The position numbers were made by a program, and so were the translations under genes. Positions 1 through 9,335 of a stretch of 64,000 nt of DNA are shown one piece after another. Each line of letters opens with the position of its first letter. Position 1 is the first letter of the stretch. This DNA comes from Streptomyces sp. NBC_01317 (lineage in GTDB: Bacteria; Actinomycetota; Actinomycetes; Streptomycetales; Streptomycetaceae): NCBI RefSeq assembly GCF_035961655.1, contig NZ_CP108393.1:1736001-1800000 (forward strand), in the 5' to 3' direction. The notes beneath the pieces are model-generated. The model was not told where the DNA came from, made no database searches, and saw only the letters and a program-made list of their open reading frames with translations.

Positions 1-2
1 TG

Positions 3-524
3 AACTCCGACCCCGGCGACGGCCTCCCGCTGGCCCTCTTCGCCCTGCCGCCCCTGATGATCGTGAGCGCCTTCGTGGGTCTGATCTGCGCGGGCCGGGC
101 CAGGAGCCGGCTGACCGGCGCGGGCCAGACCGCCCTCAAGGACTTCGCGCTCCGGGATCCCTCCTCCACGGACCCGGCCCGGCTGGTCGCCACCGGCGGA
201 CTGCGGGCCCTGCCGGACGAGGAGTTGCGGCAGCAGCTGGGGGCGGCCTCGCGGGTCAGGCCCGAGGACGCCCTCCTGCCGACCGCCATCGCGACCGCGA
301 CGGTCACGACCTGGTGCGCGGGCGCCACGCCGGGCGCCGGCTGCGGGGCGAGCACGGACCGCTCGTCGCACGGCGGGCACGGCGGGGGATGCGCCGCGAG
401 CGGCGGCTGCGGCGGAGGAGGCTCGGACGGCGGGGCCTCCAGTTGCGGCGGCGGTTCCAGCTGCGGAGGGTCCAGCTCCAGCTGTGGTGGGGGCGGCGGG
501 GGGTGCGGGGGCGGCGGCTCCTGA
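3..524 (+). CDS. TIGR04222-type membrane protein, C-terminal part (5' end outside window)
   Basis: The reading frame is open from the first bases of the window, so the true start lies upstream. The visible part starts with a hydrophobic stretch rich in Leu, Ala and Pro (positions 30-90) that looks like a transmembrane segment. A soluble stretch of about 90 residues follows, then a tail of about 50 residues made almost only of Gly, Ser and Cys. A membrane segment followed by a Gly/Cys-rich tail is typical of the actinobacterial TIGR04222 family, whose function is unknown. The family assignment is from pattern memory; the low-complexity tail is seen directly. Confidence 0.6.
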   Translation, partial: NSDPGDGLPLALFALPPLMIVSAFVGLICAGRARSRLTGAGQTALKDFALRDPSSTDPARLVATGGLRALPDEELRQQLGAASRVRPEDALLPTAIATATVTTWCAGATPGAGCGASTDRSSHGGHGGGCAASGGCGGGGSDGGASSCGGGSSCGGSSSSCGGGGGGCGGGGS

Positions 525-587
525 CCGGGGGGAAACGGGGGCAGGGGAACGGGGGCGGGGGGACGGGGGCGGGGGGACGGGGGCGGG
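525..587. repeat. G-rich tandem repeat
   Basis: Immediately after the stop at 524 the plus strand has repeated G runs (four to six G separated by C, A or AC) for about 60 bases. At least eight runs of four or more G occur in a row, so G-quadruplex formation on the plus strand or its RNA is possible. The tract leads directly into the hairpin at 588-623. Confidence 0.6.
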
Positions 588-623
588 AGCGCCCGGAGTG
601 CGTACACGCACACTCCGGGCGCT
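588..623 (+). terminator. Hairpin terminator after the first gene
   Basis: A perfect 13-bp inverted repeat, AGCGCCCGGAGTG and its complement, encloses a 10-base loop. It lies 64 bases after the first gene and 150 bases before the next start. There is no U tract, as is usual in Streptomyces. Confidence 0.7.
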
Positions 624-773
624 TCCGCACCCCGGGAGGTGCTCCGGAGTGACCCCACCGCGCATCGGAGTCATAGCCTCCGACACCGCCCGGCGGTCCT
701 TGTCCCGCCCCGCCCCTCCGCCGACCCTCGGTCGTGCGGCCGGCCCCTCGGCCGCACGCACGAAGGGAACGCG

Positions 774-2414
774 ATGCGAGCGGTAGTGAAGTACGGGGCT
801 CTGACCACCCTGGGCTCCCTGGTCCTGTCGGCCCTCGTCGCCGCCCCCGCGGACGGAGCGGACGGCGCCGACACCGGCGGCCCCCGGGCCACCACCCGCG
901 AGACCCTCACCGCCGAGACGCACGGAGTGATCCGCGCCGCCGAACGGGCCGCCGACGCCGGGATCGCCTTCGGCCGCTGCCCCAAGGCGGAGATGCTGCC
1001 CGCCCCGGTCACCTGCGGCACGGTCGAGGTCCCGCTCGACTACGCCGACCCCGAAGGGCCGGCCATCAAGCTCACCGTCAGCCGGGCCCTCGCAGGCGGC
1101 AAGGCAGCCGACCGGCAGGGCGCGCTGGTCTACAACCCGGGCGGCCCCGGCGCCTCCGGCATGTACTTCCCGATGGCCGCGACCCTGCCGAAGTGGAAGC
1201 GGATCGCCGAGGCGTACGACATCGTCGGCTACGCCCCGCGCGGCGTCGGCCGCTCCGCCCCGCTCTCCTGCCAGGACCCGGCGGACTTCGCCAAGGCGCC
1301 GTCCCCGTCCCCCACGCACCCCTCGGAGTCGTACAAGAGGGAGCGGATCGCCGAGGCGCAGGCGTACGCGCTGGGCTGCGCCCGCAGCGCGGGACCGGCC
1401 CTGCGGCACTACACCTCGCTGAACAACGCCCGTGACCTCGACGTGCTGCGCGCGGCGCTCGGCGAGAAGAAGCTCACCTTCATGGGCGCCTCGTACGGCA
1501 CGTACTTCGGCGCGCTGTACGCCTCGCTCTTCCCGTCGCACGTCCGGCGCATGGTCTTCGACTCGGCGGTCGACCCCGACCCCCGGCAGATCTGGTACGG
1601 CAACAACCTCGACCAGTCACGGGCGTTCGAGCGGCGCTGGGCCGACTTCCGTACCTGGGTGGCCAAGCACGACACGACGTACCACCTGGGCACCGACGCC
1701 GAGCAGGTGACGCGCAGTTACGAGCGGGTGCGCGCCAGGGTCGCGCACGAGCCGGCGGGCGGGACGGTCGGTCCCGCGCAGCTGCACGCGGCGATGCTCG
1801 GGGCCGGGTACTACGACGACTACTGGGTGATGCGCGCCACGGCGCTCTCCGAGTACCTGAAGGGCAACGAGAAGCCGCTGGTCGAGCAGGCGGCCCCGAG
1901 GGAGGGGGCCGCCGCGGAGGGCGAGAACGGCAACGCCGTCTACACGGCCGTCGAGTGCAACGACGCGCCCTGGCCCACGGAGTGGCGGGTCTGGGACCGC
2001 GACAACAGCCAACTCGCGGAAACCGCCCCCTTCGAGACGTGGGACAACGCGTGGATGAATCTCCCCTGCGCCTTCTGGTCCGCGCCCCGGCAGCAGCCGG
2101 TGGACGTCCGCACCTGGCCGGGTGAGCTGCCGCCGACGCTGATCCTGGCGGCGGAGCGCGACGCGGCGACCCCGTACGAGGGGGCGCTGGAGCTGGAGCG
2201 GCGGCTGGCGGGCTCGGTGCTGGTGACCGAGCGGGACGCCGGGACGCACGGCATCGCGGGCGGCGACAACGCCTGTGTCAACCGGTACCTGGAGGACTAC
2301 CTGCTGCGGGGGACGACGCCGGTGCGGCGCGCGGAGTGCGCGCCGCACGCGGAGCCGGACCCGGTGTCGGTGGACGAGCGGACGGCGGGCAGGAAGCTGC
2401 CGCCGGTCGTCTGA
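774..2414 (+). CDS. Secreted alpha/beta hydrolase, S33 tripeptidyl aminopeptidase-like
   Basis: This 546-residue protein is a likely secreted serine peptidase that removes short peptides from protein N-termini (S33/TAP family). The start at 774 follows a GAAGGGAAC ribosome-binding site and gives a signal peptide: MRAVVKY, a hydrophobic core, then an Ala-rich cleavage region near residue 30. The nucleophile elbow GASYG puts the catalytic Ser near residue 240. An N-terminal YNPGGPGASG oxyanion motif is near residue 125. The C-terminal TAP-like region holds the probable Asp (AAERDAATPY) and His (GTHGIAGG). An in-frame upstream start at 639 would put 45 Arg/Pro-rich residues before the signal peptide and is rejected. 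Substrate is unknown. Confidence 0.85.
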   Translation: MRAVVKYGALTTLGSLVLSALVAAPADGADGADTGGPRATTRETLTAETHGVIRAAERAADAGIAFGRCPKAEMLPAPVTCGTVEVPLDYADPEGPAIKLTVSRALAGGKAADRQGALVYNPGGPGASGMYFPMAATLPKWKRIAEAYDIVGYAPRGVGRSAPLSCQDPADFAKAPSPSPTHPSESYKRERIAEAQAYALGCARSAGPALRHYTSLNNARDLDVLRAALGEKKLTFMGASYGTYFGALYASLFPSHVRRMVFDSAVDPDPRQIWYGNNLDQSRAFERRWADFRTWVAKHDTTYHLGTDAEQVTRSYERVRARVAHEPAGGTVGPAQLHAAMLGAGYYDDYWVMRATALSEYLKGNEKPLVEQAAPREGAAAEGENGNAVYTAVECNDAPWPTEWRVWDRDNSQLAETAPFETWDNAWMNLPCAFWSAPRQQPVDVRTWPGELPPTLILAAERDAATPYEGALELERRLAGSVLVTERDAGTHGIAGGDNACVNRYLEDYLLRGTTPVRRAECAPHAEPDPVSVDERTAGRKLPPVV

Positions 2415-2427
2415 TCTTCCGGGCGGA

Positions 2428-2464
2428 GTGGCCGGGTCCGTTCGAAGAGAACGGACCCGGCCAC
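2428..2464. terminator. Bidirectional terminator between convergent genes
   Basis: A perfect 16-bp inverted repeat (GTGGCCGGGTCCGTTC) with loop GAAGA sits 14 bases after the hydrolase stop and 42 bases before the hemQ stop on the other strand, so it can serve both genes. Confidence 0.85.
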
Positions 2465-2505
2465 CGGGCTTTTCCGGGGCTTTTCGGGGCTCTTTCGGGG
2501 GGGCG

Positions 2506-3222
2506 CTACGCGAGCCCGGCGACCAGGTCCGCCACGGACCTGCGCCGCCCGGTGTAGAACGGCACCTCTTCACGGACGTACAGCCGGGCCTTGGAGGCGC
2601 GGAGGTGACGCATCAGGTCCACGATGCGGTACAGCTCGTCGGCCTCGAAGGCGAGAATCCACTCGTAGTCCCCGAGCGAGAACGACGCCACGGTGTTGGC
2701 GCGTACGTCCGGGAAGCCGCGGGCCATCTTGCCGTGGTCCGCGAGCATCTGCCGGCGCTCCTCGTCCGGCAGCAGGTACCAGTCGTACGAGCGAACGAAG
2801 GGGTAGACGCTCACGTAGTCGCGGGGCGTCTCGTCGGCGAGGAACGCCGGCACGTGCGACTTGTTGAACTCGGCGGGGCGGTGCAGTGCCATGTTCGACC
2901 AGACCGGCTCCAGCGCCCGGCCGAGCCGGGTGCGGCGGAAGCGGTTGTACGCGTCCTGGAGTTCGTCGGCGGTCTCGGCGTGCCACCAGATCATGACATC
3001 GGCGTCGGCGCGCAGCCCGGACACGTCGTACGTACCGCGTACCGTCACGTCCTTGGCGTCGAGCTGGTCGAACAGCTCCTGGACCTCCTCGGCGTACCCG
3101 CCCCGGTCCTCGGGCAGCGCCTCGCGCAGCTTGAAGACGGACCACAGGGTGTAGCGGATGACCTCGTTGAGGTCCTTCGCCTTCTTGCCGGCGTTCGGCG
3201 TCTTGTCTGGTGCAGCAGTCAT
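2506..3222 (-). CDS. hemQ: Coproheme decarboxylase HemQ/ChdC (chlorite-dismutase family)
   Basis: HemQ removes two propionates from coproheme III with peroxide to give heme b, the last step of the coproporphyrin-dependent heme route of Gram-positive bacteria. The 238-residue length fits the family. Visible motifs are the [10 protein letters not shown] segment carrying the family's conserved catalytic Tyr region, the DHGKMARGF segment that should contribute the proximal heme His, and the conserved SDYEW-like strand ([12 protein letters not shown]). The start at 3222 (MTAAPDK) is chosen because it lies 4 bases after the hemY stop, with GGGAGAA upstream; a longer frame to 3390 would run inside hemY. 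It is co-transcribed with hemY, whose product feeds the same pathway. Confidence 0.92.
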   Translation of the reverse strand: MTAAPDKTPNAGKKAKDLNEVIRYTLWSVFKLREALPEDRGGYAEEVQELFDQLDAKDVTVRGTYDVSGLRADADVMIWWHAETADELQDAYNRFRRTRLGRALEPVWSNMALHRPAEFNKSHVPAFLADETPRDYVSVYPFVRSYDWYLLPDEERRQMLADHGKMARGFPDVRANTVASFSLGDYEWILAFEADELYRIVDLMRHLRASKARLYVREEVPFYTGRRRSVADLVAGLA

Positions 3223-3226
3223 ACGG

Positions 3227-4669
3227 CTATTCTCCCGCGCCGCGTCCGGTGCCCCGCGCCAGGGTCGACGTGGCGATGATCTCGTCGGCGGCGCGCCGGG
3301 CGCTCGCGACGCAGGCGGGGATGCCGACGCCGTCGTACGCGGCGCCGCAGACCCGCAGGCCGGGGAGGGCGGCGACGGCGGCGCGGACACGCTCGACCCG
3401 GGCCTGGTGGCCGACGGGGTACTGGGGCAGGCCGCCGATCCACCGGGTGACCTCGCTCGCCACCGGTTTCGCGTCGAGCCCGGTCGCCTCGCCCAGGTCG
3501 CGCAGCGATACGTCGACCAGGTCGGCGTCCTCCTGGTGCAGGTGTTCCTCCTCGCCGTACCGGCCGATGGAGGTGCGCAGGAGGAAGAGATCGGGCGCGG
3601 CGTCGGCGACCCAGCCCCACTTGCGGGTGGAGAAGGTGGAGGCCTTGATGGTGAGTCCGTCGACGGGCGGTACGAGAAAACCGCTGCCGCTGGGCATCCC
3701 GGTGAGTTCGGACCGGCGGAAGGCCAGGGTGACCAGGGCCATGGAGGCGTACTCGACGGCGGCCAACTCGGCGGAGGCGGCGGGGGATTCGGCGGCGAGC
3801 AAGGTGGCGGCGGACCACGCGGGGGTCGCGAGGACCACCCCGTCGGCGGTCAGTTCCCCGGTGCCGGTACGGATCCGCCAGCCGTCGGGTGTCCTGGTGA
3901 GGCCGAGGACGGGGGTGTCGAGGAGGATCTCGCCGCCCCCGGCCCGTACGGCGTCGGCGACGGCTCCGGGCAGGGTCCCCACTCCCCCGGCGATGCCCGC
4001 GAAGACCGCGGCGGACCGCGGCCGTGCCCCGGCCTTCTCCTGGAGGTCGCGGACGCCGGCGAGCAGCGAGTCGTGGGTACGGACGGCGGCGAAGAGCTGC
4101 GGTACGGCGGCCTTCATGGAGATGCGGTACGCGTCGCCCGCGTAGACCCCGCCGAGGAGCGGCTCCACCAGCCGGTCGACCACCTCGCGGCCGAGCCGTT
4201 CGGCGACGTACTCCCCGACCGACACGTCGTCCCCGACCTCGGTGGGCGCGAGATCCGGCTCCTGGGCGATCCGGGCGAGCCCTTCGTCGGAGAGCAGACC
4301 GGCGAGGGCTCTCGCGTCGCCGGGCACGCCCATCACATGGCCCGTGGGCATCGGCCGCAGCGCGCCCCTGGTCCACACGGAGGCGCCGCCGGCGGTGGGC
4401 GGCTGGAGCAGGTCGCCGAGGCCCACGGCCTCCGCGAGGTCGACGGCCTCGGGCCGGCGCGCGAGCATGGACTCCGCGCCGAGGTCGACGGGCACCCCCT
4501 CGATCTCCCCCGTGAGGAGCTTCCCGCCGAGGCGTGCGGAGCCTTCGAGCACCGTCACCGCGACGCCCGCGCCCAGCAGCCGGTGTGCGGCGGCGAGTCC
4601 GGCGATCCCGCCGCCGATGACAACAACCCGGCCCGTGTGCGTGCTGACGTGCTGCGCGTTCGACTCCAT
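3227..4669 (-). CDS. hemY: Coproporphyrinogen III / protoporphyrinogen oxidase (HemY/CgoX)
   Basis: This 480-residue FAD enzyme oxidises the porphyrinogen to the porphyrin; in the Gram-positive pathway the substrate is coproporphyrinogen III. The N-terminal dinucleotide-binding motif [17 protein letters not shown] is at about residues 15-31, followed by the Glu of the ADP-ribose site. The C-terminal half keeps the FAD-binding segment [17 protein letters not shown] typical of HemY. hemQ follows after 4 bases, so the two are probably translationally coupled. The gene is divergent from the DUF4349 gene, with about 125 bases of shared promoter region between 4670 and 4795. Confidence 0.92.
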   Translation of the reverse strand: MESNAQHVSTHTGRVVVIGGGIAGLAAAHRLLGAGVAVTVLEGSARLGGKLLTGEIEGVPVDLGAESMLARRPEAVDLAEAVGLGDLLQPPTAGGASVWTRGALRPMPTGHVMGVPGDARALAGLLSDEGLARIAQEPDLAPTEVGDDVSVGEYVAERLGREVVDRLVEPLLGGVYAGDAYRISMKAAVPQLFAAVRTHDSLLAGVRDLQEKAGARPRSAAVFAGIAGGVGTLPGAVADAVRAGGGEILLDTPVLGLTRTPDGWRIRTGTGELTADGVVLATPAWSAATLLAAESPAASAELAAVEYASMALVTLAFRRSELTGMPSGSGFLVPPVDGLTIKASTFSTRKWGWVADAAPDLFLLRTSIGRYGEEEHLHQEDADLVDVSLRDLGEATGLDAKPVASEVTRWIGGLPQYPVGHQARVERVRAAVAALPGLRVCGAAYDGVGIPACVASARRAADEIIATSTLARGTGRGAGE

Positions 4670-4795
4670 GGGCCCACTCTCTCAAACCCGTAACGAGTCC
4701 CGACCGTGACCTCTTCGGGACCGCGAAAGGGAAACCCGTCCGCCGGGGTCGCACGTCGAACCGGCATCACTCGTGAATGTCCCAGGGGGGGTCTC

Positions 4796-5764
4796 ATGCG
4801 GAAGATGTCCGCACTCGCGGCTGCGCTATTGACGGTGTCGCTCGCACTCGCCGGTTGCTCCGCGTCCGGCGACAGTGGCGCCGATTCGCAGGCCAAGGCC
4901 GCCGACGGGGCGGTGTCCGACCAGAAGGGCGCGGGGGCCGCCGCCGAAGGTCCGGCCGCGGCCGGGAGGGTCACGGGACAGGACCCGGGGGACAAGGTCC
5001 CGGCCGTGACCCATGTCATCAGGACCGCGCGGCTCGCCATCGAGGTCAGGAACGCCCAGAAGGCACTCGCCACGGCCCGGTCGGTGGCGCTGGGGGCCGG
5101 TGGTCTGGTCGAGAAGGAGAGTACGGAGCGGGTCGAGGACGACCACGTGTCGACCACGGTCGTGCTGCGGGTCCCGCAGGAGTCGTACGACCGTGTGCTG
5201 CGCGAACTGGCGGGCACCGGCAAGCTGTTGTCCCGTACGGCGAACGCCAAGGACGTCACCGACAAGGTGGTCGACGTGGACAGCCGGGTGGCCTCGCAGC
5301 GCGTGAGTGTGGCGCGGGTGCGGGAGTTGATGGACCAGGCGACCAAGCTGAGTGATGTGGTCACGCTGGAAGGGGAGTTGAGCCGCCGTCAGGCGGATCT
5401 GGAGTCACTGCTCGCCCAGCAGTCCTCGCTCAAGGACCGCACGACGCTGGCGACGGTCACGCTCGACCTCACCGAGACCCCGGTGGAGGAGAAGGACGGC
5501 TCGGACGACGATCCGACCTTCGTGGACGCGCTCGGCGGCGGGTGGGACGCGTTGGTCGCGACCCTGCGGTGGATCGCCGTCGCGATCGGGGCGGTGGCGC
5601 CGTTCGCCGCCGTGCTCGCCGTGCTCTACCTGCTGTGGCGGCTGGTCCGCGCCCAGCTGCGGCGGCGGACCGCACCGGCCGCCGTCCCCGCACCGGCCGC
5701 TGTCCCCGCTCAGACGACCGCCCCGGCCGCCGGTGGTCAGGAAGGGCCCCGCGAGCAGGACTGA
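4796..5764 (+). CDS. DUF4349 domain lipoprotein
   Basis: A 322-residue predicted lipoprotein. The start at 4796 follows a run of G that acts as ribosome-binding site. The signal peptide ends in the lipobox LAGC with lipidated Cys21; the upstream in-frame start at 4706 would bury this signal. A DUF4349 domain (about residues 75-230) follows, with a charged, probably coiled-coil part that has the heptad-like DLESLLAQQSSLKDRT. A single transmembrane helix (WIAVAIGAVAPFAAVLAVLY) lies near residues 265-290, with an Ala/Pro-rich tail. Function of DUF4349 is unknown. Having both a lipid anchor and a C-terminal helix suggests a double membrane anchor. Confidence 0.8.
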   Translation: MRKMSALAAALLTVSLALAGCSASGDSGADSQAKAADGAVSDQKGAGAAAEGPAAAGRVTGQDPGDKVPAVTHVIRTARLAIEVRNAQKALATARSVALGAGGLVEKESTERVEDDHVSTTVVLRVPQESYDRVLRELAGTGKLLSRTANAKDVTDKVVDVDSRVASQRVSVARVRELMDQATKLSDVVTLEGELSRRQADLESLLAQQSSLKDRTTLATVTLDLTETPVEEKDGSDDDPTFVDALGGGWDALVATLRWIAVAIGAVAPFAAVLAVLYLLWRLVRAQLRRRTAPAAVPAPAAVPAQTTAPAAGGQEGPREQD

Positions 5765-5818
5765 TGAACCGCGCCCGCGTAGCGTTCCGTAGCGGACGAC
5801 GGACCGGAAGGACGCGGA

Positions 5819-7198
5819 ATGGCAGCGGAGCGCATGGTGGTCATCGGCGGCGACGCGGCGGGCATGTCCGCCGCGTCGCAGGCCCGCAGGCTGAAGGGGC
5901 CCGACCGGCTGGAGATCGTCGCCTTCGAACGCGGCCACTTCACCTCGTACTCCGCGTGCGGGATCCCGTACTGGGTGAGCGGTGACGTGGCGGGTCCCGA
6001 CGCGCTGATCGCGCGCACACCCGAGGAGCACCGCGAGCGCGCGATCGACCTGCGGACCCGCACGGAAGTGGTCGCGATCGACGTGGCGGGCGGGCGGGTG
6101 CGGTCGCGTGATCTCGGCGACGGTACGGAGAGCTGGACCGGCTACGACCACCTGGTCATCGGCACGGGCGCGCACCCCGTCAGGCCGCCGCTGCCCGGCA
6201 TCGACGCGCCGGGGGTGTACGGCGTACAGACCCTCGACGACGGGCAGGCGCTGCTCGACGGCCTGGCGGGACACGACGGCGGGCGCGCGGTGGTCGTCGG
6301 CGCCGGGTACATCGGCGTCGAGATGGCCGAGGCGCTCCTCAAGCGCGGTTACGAGGTCACCGTCGTCCACCGCGACGAGCAGCCGATGGCCACGCTGGAC
6401 CCGGACATGGGCCGGCTGGTGGGCACGGCGATGGACGGCCTCGGCATCACGACCGTCGGCGGCGCCACCGTCACCGCGATCCTCACCGGCGAGGACGGCC
6501 GGGCACGGGCGGTGGCCACCGAGGACACCACGTACCCGGCCGATGTGATCGTCCTCGGCATGGGCGTCCGGCCGGAGACGGCCCTGGCCCGCGCGGCGGG
6601 ACTGCCGCTCGGCGCGCACGGCGGGCTGCTCACCGACCTGTCGATGCGGGTGCGCGGCCACGAGAACATCTGGGCGGGCGGCGACTGCGTCGAGGTGCTC
6701 GACCTGGTCTCGGGCGCGACCCGGCACCTCGCGCTCGGCACCCACGCCAACAAGCACGGCCAGATCATCGGCGCGAACGTGGGCGGCGGGTACGCCACGT
6801 TCCCCGGCGTGGTCGGTACGGCCGTCAGCAAGGTCTGCGACCTGGAGATCGCCAGGACGGGCCTGCGGGAGAAGGACGCGCGCGGGGCGGGGCTCCGGTT
6901 CGTCACCGCGACCGTCGAGTCCACCCACAGCGCCGGCTACTACCCCGGTGCCACCCTGATGACGGTGAAGATGCTCGCGGAGCGCCGTACGGGACGGCTC
7001 CTCGGCGTGCAGATCGTCGGGCGCGAGGGCGCGGCGAAGCGGGTGGACATCGCGGCGGTGGCGCTCACCGCGGGCATGACGGTGGAGCGGATGACCACCC
7101 TGGACCTCGGTTACGCGCCGCCGTTCTCACCGGTCTGGGACCCGGTCCTGGTGGCCGCCCGCAAGGCCGTGACGGCGGTGCGGGCGGCGGGGATGTGA
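5819..7198 (+). CDS. FAD-dependent pyridine nucleotide-disulfide oxidoreductase, CoA-disulfide-reductase-like
   Basis: A 459-residue flavoprotein of the NADH oxidase/CoA-disulfide reductase group. The FAD motif VVIGGDAAGMSAASQA opens the protein. The segment YSACGIPYWVSGD near residue 45 has the single redox-active Cys in the Cys-Gly-x-Pro-Tyr context known from CoA-disulfide reductases. The second Rossmann motif VVVGAGYIGVEMAEAL (near 160-175) binds NAD(P)H, and a second FAD motif (IWAGGDCVEV) is near 285. The C-terminal dimerisation domain is present. The start at 5819 has GGAAGGA six bases upstream. Likely role is thiol or disulfide redox balance; the true substrate cannot be read from sequence. 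Confidence 0.85.
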   Translation: MAAERMVVIGGDAAGMSAASQARRLKGPDRLEIVAFERGHFTSYSACGIPYWVSGDVAGPDALIARTPEEHRERAIDLRTRTEVVAIDVAGGRVRSRDLGDGTESWTGYDHLVIGTGAHPVRPPLPGIDAPGVYGVQTLDDGQALLDGLAGHDGGRAVVVGAGYIGVEMAEALLKRGYEVTVVHRDEQPMATLDPDMGRLVGTAMDGLGITTVGGATVTAILTGEDGRARAVATEDTTYPADVIVLGMGVRPETALARAAGLPLGAHGGLLTDLSMRVRGHENIWAGGDCVEVLDLVSGATRHLALGTHANKHGQIIGANVGGGYATFPGVVGTAVSKVCDLEIARTGLREKDARGAGLRFVTATVESTHSAGYYPGATLMTVKMLAERRTGRLLGVQIVGREGAAKRVDIAAVALTAGMTVERMTTLDLGYAPPFSPVWDPVLVAARKAVTAVRAAGM

Positions 7199-7219
7199 CC
7201 GGGACACCCGACCGCTGTC

Positions 7220-8284
7220 TCAGCGGGCGCTCTGCGTGTGCACGTAGTCGACCAGGCGCGTCAGGGAGTCCGGGTCGGTGCTCGGCATGACGCCGTGGCC
7301 CAGGTTGAAGACGTGTCCCTCCAGGCCCGCCGCCGCGTCCAGCACCTCGCGCGCCTTGGTCTCCACCACCTCGGTGGGGGCGAAGAGCACGGTCGGGTCG
7401 AGGTTGCCCTGGAGCGCCTTGCCGGGCCCGATCCGGCGGACCGCCTCGTCCAGCGGGACGCGCCAGTCGACACCGACGACGTCCGCGCCCGCCTCGCCCA
7501 TCAGCCCGAGCAGTTCGCCCGTACCGACGCCGAAGTGGAGGCGCGGGACCCCGTACGGGGCGACCGTCTCGAAGACCTTGGCCGAGGCCGGCATCACATA
7601 GCCGCGGTAGTCCTTGGGGGCGAGCGCCCCGGCCCAGGAGTCGAAGAGCTGGACGGCGCTCGCGCCCGCCTCGATCTGGACCTTGAGGAAGGCGCCCGTG
7701 ATGGCCGCGAGGCGGTCGAGGAGGTCGGACCAGAGGTCCGGGTCGCCGTACATCATGGCCTTCGTGCGCTCGTACGTCCGCGAGGGCCCGCCCTCGATGA
7801 GGTAGCTGGCGAGCGTGAAGGGGGCACCGGCGAAGCCGATCAGCGGGGTGGTCCCCAGCTCGGCCGTGAGCAGGCCGATCGCCTCCGTGACGTACGACAC
7901 GTCCTCAGGGGTGAGGTCGCGCAGGCGCGCCAGGTCGGCGCGGGTCCTGACGGGGTCCGCGACGACGGGGCCGACGCCCGGCTTGATGTCCAGGTCGAGG
8001 CCGATGGCCTTGAGGGGGACGACGATGTCGCTGTAGTAGATCGCGGCGTCGACCTTGTGGCGCCGTACCGGCTGGAGCGTGATCTCCGCCACCAACTCCG
8101 GGCGCGTGCAGGACTCCAGCATCGGAATGCCCTCGCGCGCCTTGAGGTACTCGGGCAGCGAGCGGCCCGCCTGGCGCATGAACCAGACCGGCGTGTGCGG
8201 CACCGGTTCACGTCTGCACGCCTTCATGAAGGCGGAGTCGTACGTTGTCGGCTGCTGGCCCGAGGGGCGTTCCATGGCGCTCAC
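7220..8284 (-). CDS. hemE: Uroporphyrinogen decarboxylase
   Basis: HemE decarboxylates the four acetate side chains of uroporphyrinogen III to give coproporphyrinogen III, the precursor used by HemY and HemQ encoded upstream. The protein is about 354 residues, the normal size. It has the N-terminal signature [15 protein letters not shown] with the conserved Arg residues, the conserved Asp in [11 protein letters not shown], and the C-terminal [15 protein letters not shown] with the conserved His. The GTG at 8284 (reading [11 protein letters not shown]) matches what I recall of Streptomyces HemE N-termini; an ATG at 8275 is the alternative, and neither has a strong ribosome-binding site. It is convergent with the flavoprotein gene and divergent from the DUF3000 gene. 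Confidence 0.95.
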   Translation of the reverse strand: MSAMERPSGQQPTTYDSAFMKACRREPVPHTPVWFMRQAGRSLPEYLKAREGIPMLESCTRPELVAEITLQPVRRHKVDAAIYYSDIVVPLKAIGLDLDIKPGVGPVVADPVRTRADLARLRDLTPEDVSYVTEAIGLLTAELGTTPLIGFAGAPFTLASYLIEGGPSRTYERTKAMMYGDPDLWSDLLDRLAAITGAFLKVQIEAGASAVQLFDSWAGALAPKDYRGYVMPASAKVFETVAPYGVPRLHFGVGTGELLGLMGEAGADVVGVDWRVPLDEAVRRIGPGKALQGNLDPTVLFAPTEVVETKAREVLDAAAGLEGHVFNLGHGVMPSTDPDSLTRLVDYVHTQSAR

Positions 8285-8375
8285 GACCAGAATCTTCGCA
8301 TGTACGGGTAAGCCGCGGGCCCGGCCCGGGTGTCCCTCCCTGCGCGCGGCCCCCGTTCCGCCTACTCTTCCCCGC

Positions 8376-9065
8376 ATGGCTGCGGCTCAGGGACAGTTTT
8401 CCGATCATTCCAACGGCACCGAGGGAACGGAGGGCAGGGACGGGGACGCGGAGGGGGACGCCGTTCCACGGGCCTTCCGGCAGGCGGTCGAGGCCCTGCG
8501 GGCGGCACGGTTGCGTCCCGAGATCGAGATCGACCCGACCCCGCCGCCGAAGCGGCTGGCTCCGCACGCGTACGCCCTGGAGGCGGCGGTCGTCGACGGT
8601 GAGGACGACCTGGCGGACGGCAGGCTGGTCCTGCTCCACGACCCGGCGGGGCACGACGCCTGGCAGGGGACCTTCCGGCTGGTGACTCTCGTACGGGCGG
8701 AACTGGAACCGGAGATGGCGGCGGACCCGCTGCTCCCCGAGGTGTGCTGGTCGTGGCTGACCGGCGCGCTGGAGGCGCGGGGGCTGTCGTACGGGGAGGC
8801 GAGCGGCACCGTCACCCGTGCGGGGTCGCACTACTTCGGCGGGCTCGCGGAGCGCAGGCCCGCGACGCAGATCGAGATCCGGGCGTCGTGGACGCCCCGG
8901 GAGGGCCGGGGCGGGGTGCCGGACACGGCCGCGCACCTGGCGGCCTGGTGCGATCTGCTGTGCCAGCTGGCCGGGTTGCCCCCGGTAGGGCCTGGAACGG
9001 GCCACGGAGGGCCGGACGCGGGTGTGGTGTCCCTTCCCCAGCGGCGCGGCCCGCAGGTCTCCTGA
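8376..9065 (+). CDS. DUF3000 domain protein
   Basis: A 229-residue soluble protein matching the actinobacterial DUF3000 family in content and in position between hemE and whiI. It begins with a disordered acidic stretch rich in Gly, Glu and Asp. The conserved core starts at [23 protein letters not shown] (about residue 35) and contains the paired Trp in EVCWSWL and the segment [22 protein letters not shown]. The start at 8376 removes 107 implausible residues that would overlap hemE on the other strand. No enzymatic motif is visible and the function is unknown. Confidence 0.8.
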   Translation: MAAAQGQFSDHSNGTEGTEGRDGDAEGDAVPRAFRQAVEALRAARLRPEIEIDPTPPPKRLAPHAYALEAAVVDGEDDLADGRLVLLHDPAGHDAWQGTFRLVTLVRAELEPEMAADPLLPEVCWSWLTGALEARGLSYGEASGTVTRAGSHYFGGLAERRPATQIEIRASWTPREGRGGVPDTAAHLAAWCDLLCQLAGLPPVGPGTGHGGPDAGVVSLPQRRGPQVS

Positions 9066-9107
9066 CGCCCCCTCAGCACGCCGCGCCGCGTGTGCACCAC
9101 ACGTTCC

Positions 9108-9142
9108 GAAGGCCTCTCCGGACCATCTCCGGGGAGGCCTTC
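9108..9142 (+). terminator. Terminator after the DUF3000 gene
   Basis: Inverted repeat GAAGGCCTCTCCGG / CCGGGGAGGCCTTC with one mismatch and a 7-base loop, 43 bases after the stop. It should separate the DUF3000 transcript from whiI. Confidence 0.7.
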
Positions 9143-9221
9143 CGTGACTGACCACTCGTAGGATGATCGATCACGCATCCGAATTGCCCGAATTGTTACT
9201 CACCAAATCGTGATCATTCTC

Positions 9222-9249
9222 TAAAGGCCGACGGGTTTGGTGCCGAAGA
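9222..9249 (+). promoter_or_regulatory. Candidate sigma-WhiG promoter of whiI
   Basis: TAAA at 9222-9225 and GCCGAAGA at 9242-9249 are 16 bases apart. The sigma-28/sigma-WhiG consensus is TAAA, 15-16 bases, GCCGATAA, so the -10 box matches at six of eight positions. whiI is a known sigma-WhiG target in Streptomyces coelicolor. Transcription would start near 9256, leaving a leader of about 80 bases. Confidence 0.55.
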
Positions 9250-9335
9250 GGTCAATGACCCTTCAAGCACGGTTCGCCCCGGCTTCATCCCCAGCGCCGG
9301 AGACGTCCCGCACGCACCTTCCCCCAGGAGGCCTG

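Noticed and set aside
1617..2573. Long minus-strand open frame opposite the S33 peptidase gene
   Set aside because: Its translation is Arg/Pro-rich with no family features, and it is a mirror of the real plus-strand codon bias; typical high-GC shadow.
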